Source: Candidatus Rifleibacteriota bacterium | Lineage (GTDB): Bacteria > Riflebacteria > Ozemobacteria > Ozemobacterales > Ozemobacteraceae | Direction of reading: 5' to 3' | Length of the DNA: 20,353 nt | Assembly: GCA_029560455.1 (NCBI GenBank) | Contig: JAKQKW010000398.1 | Location: 1-20,353, forward strand | Shown here: one piece after another, positions 13,882 to 20,353 of the stretch | How the letters are laid out: every line of letters starts with the position of its first letter | Position numbering within the stretch: the stretch's first letter is position 1 | Program-made: the position numbers and the translations under genes | Notes under the pieces: generated by a model | The model's input: only the letters and a program-made list of their open reading frames with translations | Databases searched by the model: none | What the model was told of the DNA's origin: nothing

Positions 13882-16800
13882 TTATTCAGCCGCCAGTATC
13901 TGAACCGTCGCCGGCGTGCTCATACCATTAATTTCAGGGTTATACATCAGACTCACCTGAGTCGGTTTCATTTTGAAACTGCCCTCACAGATGGCCCGCA
14001 GATAATAAACCAGCCTGAATCTGCCAGACCAGAAGTGGTTCTTGAAAGCCAGCAGACGATCTTTACGCAGCTCCTGATGATTGGCGTAGAAGGTGTAGGC
14101 ATCGTCAACATAGTCACAGTAGTATTCGTCATCTTCACTGGTGGCATCACTCGGCAGCGCATCGTTCTTCAACGAACTGTTAACAGCGGTGAAACCGGCC
14201 GGAATCGGGTCTTCAAGGGCGAAGTTACGATAAGAGGCCCAGTCGCCATCTTTGCGAATCTGATCTTCGAAAACCACCGTGACTTTCACCAGGTCACCAA
14301 CGCGAATTTCCTTTTTACCGTTGAGATTTTCAAAGGTCTTTTCAACCGTAAAACCGTTATTTACCGGTTCTGAACGAGACACAAGATCAGGATAGGCGTA
14401 TTCGAAACTCCAGCTGATCAGAGAGTTGCCGCTCGAAACCATTTTCACACCGCTGCCAGCCAGCAGTTCATCTTTTGTCAGATCGAGAGAAACGCCGTTT
14501 TTGTCGACCCTGACAGCCTTTGAACCGGCACCGGTAGTCAGAGTCACTTCAAGCTCAGACTCATTGCCGGCTTTCAGGCTCTGGAAGTATTCTGACAGTG
14601 CAAACAGAGCAATACCGGTGTCGGCTGTAGAATTCCAGTAGCCCTTTTCTGAAAGCGAGGCCAGAATTCTGCCGGCGAAATCATCTGATTTCTTGCGGTC
14701 AGCGTTAACGGCCAGCAGCGCCAGAAGATTGAACGCGTCATGCCGGGTCGAAGTGTAATACCAGCCGCGGCTGATCGACCGCAGTGACGGTTTCAGCTGA
14801 GAAGCACGCCCAGCAAGCTCTTCAATGGGAGTATCGCCGCAGAGAGCTTCGGCCCAGAGCAACAGCGGACTGCTTTCTTCGGTCGTCTGACTGAATCTTT
14901 TCTTCAGTGTATCGAGGTCGGCAGATTTCAGTTTTTTATTCAGGGCAAGATTTACCGCTGACAGGGCCATGATGCCATGTTCGAAACGACTGTTATTGTT
15001 CGATGCGAACAGAGTGCGGCTAAGATAATCGAGACTCTTCTCCAGACTGTCACGATCGATCGGATAACCGGCCCGGTCAGCGACGGTCAGAGCAAGAACC
15101 GCATACTGACTGCCCCACCATGAATCTTCACGTTCTGAAGTCCAGTAGCTGAAACCGCCTGAGCTGCGCTGCATCTTGAGAAGATGCGAAAAGCCCTTGT
15201 CGAGGAATTTATCGACCTGCTCAAGACTGTAACCAGGCAGGCGACCATCTTTGATCAGACCACGCATGGCGGCAAGCGGAATGATCGCCGAACTGGTCTG
15301 TTCGAGACAACCGTATGGGTAATGCATCAGATACTTCAGCGCCGGCGACAACCGGGCAAACGGGCTGAGAGACAGATTCAGGCGGGCACTCAAAGCCCCC
15401 TCGGTTTCGCTGCTGGTCATCGATGCAACATATTCCGGAACATCGGGCCGGAAAGACTGTTCTTTGGTAAACGAACCCGACAACTGGCGGTTCAAAACCG
15501 TTGCCGCAGTATTCACCGGGAACTTTCTTTCAATCGCGTCGCTCAGGCCGTTCATCTGGCCGGCAAGCAGAATATTGGCTTCGCCGGCGCCGTTGTCGGC
15601 TTCAAGTTTCACTCTTGCCCTGCCGGTAATCATCGGTGGCAGATCAATTTTAGCCGATTCAACTGCAGCGAGGACATTTTTAGCTTCGGCGACTCTGAGT
15701 TCGGCAGAGCCTGCCTGAGCAGTCTTGTTGTGCATGGCAACCGGAAAAACTGCCTTGTCGCCAACGGTCAGGAAGAACGGCAGACCGGGTTCGATATAGA
15801 AATCGCGACTGACCTTGAGCTGTCGGTCTTTCGAGCCAAAGCCGGTAGTCTTATCGACTGCAACCGCATAAATGCGGTATGAAGTCATGCTGTCGGGCAA
15901 TTTAAACTCAATGCTGATCCGGCCATTGGCATCAGGAGTCATTGCCGGATTCCAGAACGCAACCGGCCTGAAATCCTTGCGCGCGTCGAGATCTGTGGCT
16001 ATGGTACCGGCGCCCTGGTCACCGCCGGTGAGAGCTCTGGTCGAAATAAGCTTGAACAGATCCTGGGTGATCAGCGAAGTGCGCAGGTCACCTGTAAAAA
16101 CACACAACGGCAGAAGGAAATCGGTAAGGCCGCTCAAATCTGGAGTTCGATAGCCGGTCAGCGACAAAATCGCTTCATCGACGACGCAGATCGCCACTTC
16201 GGCCACAGCCGGTTTGCCGTCTTTATCGGTCACGACAAAGTCGAGCTTCTGCATGGCACCGGGGAGCGCAGTGAGTTCGTTCTGCTGTTCCGGGGCAATC
16301 GCAACATTGATTGCTGCGACCGTATTCTGAACCTTGATGCGGGTAAAGCCAAAGTAGGTTCTGGGATAATCAGAATCAACCTGGCTGGCATAGATCGGGA
16401 ACCCGTTTCTGGAAGCCGGAGCCAGCAGCCCAATGTGAACGTTCGGGCGACAGTTTTCGGTCATGGTTTCGATGAATTCACCCTGCGGCCGGTCGAGTTT
16501 GACGACCCGGGCACTGAGGATTTCATCAGATTCAACAGTCATCAGAGCATATTCACAGGGCCGTGGCAGCGAATACCTGACCCGGACCTTTTGATTAACA
16601 GCCACATATGAACTGTCGGGCATCAGCAGCACTTCATTTTCGCTGCGGGTGCGGCTTTGCCCGTTATAATCGGCATAAGAATCGTATGAATAATCGACGA
16701 CAAAGCTGTAGGCAGCAACCGACTCTTCACTGCCGGTGCCATAGGTTGCCCGCAGCATGTAATCGCCGCCTTCGGGCAGCACCAGATCGAAAGTGGCAAT

Positions 16801-19479
16801 ACCGTCTTTAAGACTCTGACGCGCCACATGGTGGCGTACCCAGCCGCTGCTCCAGTTATAGAAGATTCCACCCGAAGCATCACGCTTCTGGGTATAGATA
16901 TAGCGTTTGCGCATTATCTCAAGCTGAACATCACCCTGAGTGATCTTGTTGGCATTTTTGTCGACCGCAATAACCTGCAGGGGGAGTTCCTGACCCTGAG
17001 TAAGACCGCTGGGAAGTTTCATAATGCCAACACGAACCACCGGCTCGGGCGAAAATGAATCGACACAGGTAGCCGGCCGGCCATCGATATCGAGAACGGT
17101 AGCCGTGATTTCGATTGAATTCAGGCCGCTCAGAACCGCGTTTGAAACCGGCAGCGAAACGGTAAGAAAACCGTCTTTATCGAGAACCGAATTACCAGCC
17201 TCGATTAGTTCTTTCTGACTGTCATTGCTGCCGAACTGAAACATCGGAAACTGCTTAACAACAGACCAGTTTTCGGTGAGATGCGCTGTCCACTGGACTT
17301 TTGCATGGCGCAGCGGGCCGCCGGTATAGTAGCGGCTGGCGACCTTGCAGTTAACGAAAAGCTGCTCGGCATCTTTACCGACGATCTGCCTGATCTTCCG
17401 CTTCTCAGTGCTCATTTTGAGTTCGACAAAATGGCGCGGCGGTTCGAATTCCTGAACCTGGAATCCGGTTGCCGCAAGCGTCGGAATCGACGGTTCATCC
17501 TGATTTTCTTCAGATGAGTTGTTGTTCTGAGACGCAGGGTTGGTGCCTGAACGGTTCATCAGGAAATTCCAGCGCGGATCAAGCTTTTCTTCGGGCTCGT
17601 CCTCGTCGCTGGTCTTCGGAATTATGGTCAGATTGTATTGTCCGAGCGGCATATGAGACTTGACTTCAAAGCTGCCCGAGCAGGTGCCGAATTCATTGAG
17701 GGTGAACTCGCCGGTAAAAATGTTTTCGCCACGGGGATTGACGATATTGGCTTCCACAAGCATTCCGGCGGGCGAAACGATGCTTTTATCGAGATATTCA
17801 CGGGCGGTCGCTTTCCAGTAAACCGTTTCGCCGGGGCGGTAAACACCGCGTTCAGTAAATATGTGGCCAAGTTTTGAAAGCTTCAGCAGCCGGTCAGGAG
17901 CGCTCTGGTAAACCGCAGAAGACGAAAACCGGTTGCTGTTGAGTTTGATAAAACAGCTGTCATTACCACCGGCAGCGGCGGCAATAACCAGGTCGGAAAT
18001 GAGAAATTTCGCTTTACCGGTTTCGGGGCCGGCATCCTTGCAGATAACGAAGGGATATTCGGTTTCTTCATTGACCTTGAGAATACCTTCGTGCGAAGTG
18101 CGACCTGAAAGATAGGAACGGCCGTCATTGGTGAGAAGCATGACCGGCACATCGGCAACCGGGCGGCCGGTTTCGATCGAGGTCAGCCACAGCAGCAGCT
18201 CGCGCCGGCTGAACTTATAAGTAATTGCATAATCGGTAATCTGAAAGAGACGAGCGGCGCTCTGGCCCTCTTCGGTTTTGGTTTCGCTGACCTTAACGAT
18301 TACCGAACCACCTTTTTCTGGCTCAGGGCGGTAATCGAGGGGCAGTGAAAAGTGATATTCCATGTCAGGGTTGTCTGAACCCATGAAAGCCTGACTGTCA
18401 GAAGAAAAAACCGGTTCGAGAAAGTTACGCAGATCGGCCCAGGCATTGTCGGCAGACAAAGTCTTAAGCTGCTCATGCTGCTTAACGAACTTCACCATCA
18501 GATTGTCGATTTCGGCGGCATTTTTGCGAATTGCCGTTTCCTTGTCACCGGCAAGACGCATGGCCGAGGAATCGACCGGGCGTTTTTCTTCAACTTCGGC
18601 AAAAGCTGTCAATGAATCGAGAGCCGGACCGAAGAATGCCGGCACCCGCATCAACTGGGCCTTAAAATCGCCAACACTGGTAAAATTGAGCGGCACCATC
18701 TGGCGACTGCGCAGTTCAAGAACCGAACGGTCAGCAGTAAAGCTTATCTGCGGGCTTGGGCCACGGCTGACGAATTCGACTCTGCCGTTGTCGAGAAGCT
18801 GATTCTCACCTTCGACGGCTCCGCCGGCGAGTTTTACTTCATATTTGCGGCCGGTGACGAATTTACCGATGATTTTATAGCAGTGGCGGTTGCTGTAATA
18901 CTGCCGGTCAACCTTGAAATAGCCAACTGAAGGAAACACCCGAATATGCTTTTTCAGCTGATAATCTTTGACATTTTCGGTCAGGTCGATCATGACCCCT
19001 TTGTCTTCGATGCTGTCAAAATATGCTTCGCCGCCAGTCATACGAATCGCCTTGCGGGTTTTTACGTTCAAAAGCGTGTCAGCAGCAAGATTGCTCTTTT
19101 TGTCAGCAGACTGCAGGCCTTTACCAATGGTAATTTCGACAGTTCCGGTCGCATCACCGGCCTTTTCAGGGGCGATGATAAAAACCTGACGTTCTGAAGG
19201 CAGCGGTTGCCCGGCTTCTTTTTCGTCAAGCTTCTGCGCATTGACAATGCGAAAATTCATTGCAGCATTGTTAAAGCGACATTTAACCTTCTTTGAAACT
19301 TCCAGTGATGATACCGGAGAACTGAATTCAAGCTGCAGGCGCCAGTCGGTGGGCTGCAGGTCACCGGTCACTGAAAAAGCGGTTGTCAGGTCAAGGTTTT
19401 CGGCGGCAGCAAGGCTGCCAAAAACCAGAAAAACCAGACAAAACACAGCGTAGAGCCTTAACGCAACTCTATTGAGCAT
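13882..19479 (-). CDS. bacterial alpha-2-macroglobulin (thioester type), periplasmic
   Basis: An 1865-residue exported protease trap. Such proteins offer a bait region to attacking proteases, change shape and tether the protease through an internal thioester, guarding the periplasm after wall or membrane damage. The thioester motif GCLEQ is intact (Cys1391, Gln1394). Earlier domains include a macroglobulin MG2-type module with RGVYRPGETVYWKA (about 543-556), an Asn/Ser/Glu-rich linker near 650-665, a likely bait segment RALTGGDQGAGTIATDLDAR near 1148-1167, DFRPVAFWNPAM just after it, and DFYIEPGLPFFLTVGDKA near 1230. The C-terminal module has LEDPIPAGF and YLRAICEGSFKMKP, as in family receptor-binding-like ends. 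The signal peptide (1-26, cut at AAA/E) has no lipobox, unlike the lipoprotein form in E. coli, so this one should be soluble. GAGAGG lies 7 nt before the ATG. The gene is first in the block and paired with pbpC. Confidence 0.93.
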   Translation of the reverse strand: MLNRVALRLYAVFCLVFLVFGSLAAAENLDLTTAFSVTGDLQPTDWRLQLEFSSPVSSLEVSKKVKCRFNNAAMNFRIVNAQKLDEKEAGQPLPSERQVFIIAPEKAGDATGTVEITIGKGLQSADKKSNLAADTLLNVKTRKAIRMTGGEAYFDSIEDKGVMIDLTENVKDYQLKKHIRVFPSVGYFKVDRQYYSNRHCYKIIGKFVTGRKYEVKLAGGAVEGENQLLDNGRVEFVSRGPSPQISFTADRSVLELRSRQMVPLNFTSVGDFKAQLMRVPAFFGPALDSLTAFAEVEEKRPVDSSAMRLAGDKETAIRKNAAEIDNLMVKFVKQHEQLKTLSADNAWADLRNFLEPVFSSDSQAFMGSDNPDMEYHFSLPLDYRPEPEKGGSVIVKVSETKTEEGQSAARLFQITDYAITYKFSRRELLLWLTSIETGRPVADVPVMLLTNDGRSYLSGRTSHEGILKVNEETEYPFVICKDAGPETGKAKFLISDLVIAAAAGGNDSCFIKLNSNRFSSSAVYQSAPDRLLKLSKLGHIFTERGVYRPGETVYWKATAREYLDKSIVSPAGMLVEANIVNPRGENIFTGEFTLNEFGTCSGSFEVKSHMPLGQYNLTIIPKTSDEDEPEEKLDPRWNFLMNRSGTNPASQNNNSSEENQDEPSIPTLAATGFQVQEFEPPRHFVELKMSTEKRKIRQIVGKDAEQLFVNCKVASRYYTGGPLRHAKVQWTAHLTENWSVVKQFPMFQFGSNDSQKELIEAGNSVLDKDGFLTVSLPVSNAVLSGLNSIEITATVLDIDGRPATCVDSFSPEPVVRVGIMKLPSGLTQGQELPLQVIAVDKNANKITQGDVQLEIMRKRYIYTQKRDASGGIFYNWSSGWVRHHVARQSLKDGIATFDLVLPEGGDYMLRATYGTGSEESVAAYSFVVDYSYDSYADYNGQSRTRSENEVLLMPDSSYVAVNQKVRVRYSLPRPCEYALMTVESDEILSARVVKLDRPQGEFIETMTENCRPNVHIGLLAPASRNGFPIYASQVDSDYPRTYFGFTRIKVQNTVAAINVAIAPEQQNELTALPGAMQKLDFVVTDKDGKPAVAEVAICVVDEAILSLTGYRTPDLSGLTDFLLPLCVFTGDLRTSLITQDLFKLISTRALTGGDQGAGTIATDLDARKDFRPVAFWNPAMTPDANGRISIEFKLPDSMTSYRIYAVAVDKTTGFGSKDRQLKVSRDFYIEPGLPFFLTVGDKAVFPVAMHNKTAQAGSAELRVAEAKNVLAAVESAKIDLPPMITGRARVKLEADNGAGEANILLAGQMNGLSDAIERKFPVNTAATVLNRQLSGSFTKEQSFRPDVPEYVASMTSSETEGALSARLNLSLSPFARLSPALKYLMHYPYGCLEQTSSAIIPLAAMRGLIKDGRLPGYSLEQVDKFLDKGFSHLLKMQRSSGGFSYWTSEREDSWWGSQYAVLALTVADRAGYPIDRDSLEKSLDYLSRTLFASNNNSRFEHGIMALSAVNLALNKKLKSADLDTLKKRFSQTTEESSPLLLWAEALCGDTPIEELAGRASQLKPSLRSISRGWYYTSTRHDAFNLLALLAVNADRKKSDDFAGRILASLSEKGYWNSTADTGIALFALSEYFQSLKAGNESELEVTLTTGAGSKAVRVDKNGVSLDLTKDELLAGSGVKMVSSGNSLISWSFEYAYPDLVSRSEPVNNGFTVEKTFENLNGKKEIRVGDLVKVTVVFEDQIRKDGDWASYRNFALEDPIPAGFTAVNSSLKNDALPSDATSEDDEYYCDYVDDAYTFYANHQELRKDRLLAFKNHFWSGRFRLVYYLRAICEGSFKMKPTQVSLMYNPEINGMSTPATVQILAAE

Positions 19480-19508
19480 TTGTTTACCTCTCGATTTTGA
19501 TAAGAATC

Positions 19509-19537
19509 ATTCTAGCGTACCGCCAAAAACTTTTCAG
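19509..19537 (-). promoter_or_regulatory. possible promoter of the alpha-2-macroglobulin gene
   Basis: On the minus strand TAGAAT (19509-19514) matches the -10 consensus at 5 of 6 positions. The hexamer 17 nt upstream (19532-19537, CTGAAA) is a poor -35. Transcription would start about 23 nt before the ATG, with GAGAGG inside the leader. The left arm of the 9-bp inverted repeat lies in the spacer. Called from pattern only. Confidence 0.3.
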
Positions 19538-19560
19538 CAAATTGCCCTTTATTTTTGGCG
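19521..19560. promoter_or_regulatory. 9-bp inverted repeat in the divergent promoter region, possible operator
   Basis: CGCCAAAAA (19521-19529) and TTTTTGGCG (19552-19560) are exact reverse complements with a 22-nt gap, centred about 40 nt from one predicted start of transcription and about 60 nt from the other. One arm falls in the spacer of the minus-strand promoter candidate; the other ends just before the -35 candidate of the plus-strand gene. That layout suits a regulator that binds both arms and governs both genes. A long loop makes an RNA hairpin or terminator role less likely. Confidence 0.45.
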
Positions 19561-19561
19561 C

Positions 19562-19591
19562 TTGCAGCAGAGATTTATTCTGAGCTAAGAT
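19562..19591 (+). promoter_or_regulatory. possible promoter of the right-edge exported-protein gene
   Basis: TTGCAG (19562-19567) and TAAGAT (19586-19591) are separated by 18 nt. The match to the sigma-70 consensus is moderate (TTG in the -35, four of six in the -10). The expected start near 19598 leaves a leader of about 23 nt that contains the CGGAGGA ribosome site. Confidence 0.27.
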
Positions 19592-19620
19592 AAGAGCGAA
19601 ATAAAAACGGAGGACCCTGA

Positions 19621-20353
19621 ATGCGACACATCCTTTCGGCGCTTCTGCTGGTGTTCACCCTTTTTCTGGTTCTGCCGGCCACCGGCCAGCAACTGAACCC
19701 GCCTCCCCCGGAAAGCAGTGAACTCATCACTCCGGTCAATGCCAGCCCCCTGTCAATAGAAACAGTCGCCAGACGCCGTGGCCTGCTCGTCGAAACGCCT
19801 GCCCGCAATCTCATCGTTTTCTGCACGTCCGGGTTTGCCGGGGCTTCCGCCTCTTTCAGAGAAGCTTTCACCAGTACCCGTGGTGACGGAATCAGATGGC
19901 AAGGCTTTCAGCTGGTTTTTCCAGTCTGGGCTGACCGGCAGAAGGGTATCCGCAACAGCCTGATCGGCAGCATGAGTCAGGTCGGGCGACGACTCAGTCT
20001 GCTAAGCGACAATGACTTCCGCATTCCTGGCGTTCTTGACGGCGCCGACAATTATTTTGCCCCTGATCTCGAAAGCTTCAGCCTCGCAATATCGCTCTCA
20101 GAAAAAACCGATGCGACGGCAAGAACAGAACTGGTTAAGGCTGCAACCCAAAGCCAGTCAACCGCAGTTGATTTTAACGGTCTGGAAAAGCTATTTACCA
20201 GTAAGAGTCCGAAAATAGTCGCCTGCCTTCACAATGACCCGGCAGCAAAACCGGGCTTCCCTGAACTGGTTTCTGCGGCTCTCAGCCGCATTTCACTTGC
20301 GCCAGAAGGCTTCTGCACCCTTATAAACCTTTCTGCCGTTGCAGAAAATCGCC
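19621..20353 (+). CDS. exported protein of unknown function, partial (runs off the right edge)
   Basis: An open frame of 244 codons from the ATG at 19621 continues past the window without a stop. CGGAGGA (19608-19614) lies 6 nt upstream, an excellent ribosome site. Residues 1-22 (MRHILSALLLVFTLFLVLPA, then TGQQ) are a signal peptide with likely cleavage after ATG or TGQ. The mature part opens with a Pro-rich stretch, then a strand NLIVFCTSGFAGASASFREA, RIPGVLDGADNYFAPDL and IVACLHNDPAAKPGF. The mixture of predicted strands and helices suggests an alpha/beta domain, but I do not recognise a family and the C-terminus is missing. It is divergent from the alpha-2-macroglobulin gene and may share regulation through the inverted repeat between them. 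Confidence 0.8.
   Translation, partial: MRHILSALLLVFTLFLVLPATGQQLNPPPPESSELITPVNASPLSIETVARRRGLLVETPARNLIVFCTSGFAGASASFREAFTSTRGDGIRWQGFQLVFPVWADRQKGIRNSLIGSMSQVGRRLSLLSDNDFRIPGVLDGADNYFAPDLESFSLAISLSEKTDATARTELVKAATQSQSTAVDFNGLEKLFTSKSPKIVACLHNDPAAKPGFPELVSAALSRISLAPEGFCTLINLSAVAENR

Noticed and set aside
15184..15882. 232-codon open frame on the plus strand
   Set aside because: Lies wholly antisense to the alpha-2-macroglobulin gene, in a region coding well-conserved family motifs on the minus strand. The basic, low-complexity composition is typical of a shadow frame.
1..20353. Mobile elements, CRISPR arrays, tRNA or rRNA genes
   Set aside because: No transposase or integrase motifs, no regularly spaced direct repeats, and no tRNA- or rRNA-like segments were seen on either strand; nearly all the DNA is accounted for by long coding genes.

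Overview
The window looks like chromosomal DNA of a diderm (Gram-negative-type) bacterium of roughly even base composition. The support is a penicillin-binding protein 1C next to a bacterial alpha-2-macroglobulin, three Skp/OmpH-like periplasmic proteins, prepilin-peptidase-processed pilins, and signal peptides on nearly every gene. The phylum cannot be fixed from the sequence. The mix of minor pilins with very large, poorly conserved secreted proteins would suit a little-cultivated lineage such as Candidatus Riflebacteria, but that is only a guess. I saw no insertion sequences, phage genes, tRNAs, rRNAs or CRISPR arrays.

Layout. An M42 aminopeptidase (77-1102, +) lies at the left edge. It faces a block of ten minus-strand genes that fills 1307-19479, and a REP-like palindrome and a strong terminator for the minus-strand block lie between them. 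Reading the block in its own direction, right to left: alpha-2-macroglobulin (13882-19479), a terminator-like hairpin, pbpC (11420-13822), an unrecognised exported protein (10652-11377), two overlapping Skp/OmpH-like genes (9975-10655 and 9062-9991), an intercistronic hairpin, three minor pilin/pseudopilin genes (PilW/GspJ-like 8194-9000, PilV/GspI-like 7649-8194, PilX/GspK-like 7148-7645), a third Skp/OmpH-like gene (6173-7135), and a 1611-residue secreted protein (1307-6142) that ends at the terminator. A 141-bp divergent intergenic region with a 9-bp inverted repeat separates the alpha-2-macroglobulin from a partial exported-protein gene (19621 to the right edge, +).

How the genes may work together. 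From pbpC to the giant gene, neighbours overlap or lie within about 61 bp, so most of the block is probably one transcript. The order three minor pilins, then a very large secreted protein, resembles the pilV-pilW-pilX-pilY1 logic of type IV pili and the GspI-J-K tip of type II secretion. The giant protein is therefore a candidate tip adhesin or pilus-delivered surface protein. The three Skp-like paralogues share an N-terminal HPxM-x2-[YF]D signature and interleave with the pilin genes, so they may be dedicated periplasmic chaperones or scaffolds. The alpha-2-macroglobulin/PbpC pair is a conserved periplasmic defence and cell-wall repair module, and here it is placed directly upstream of the surface system. 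The combination of Skp-like paralogues, minor pilins, giant protein and PbpC is the most unusual aspect of the window.
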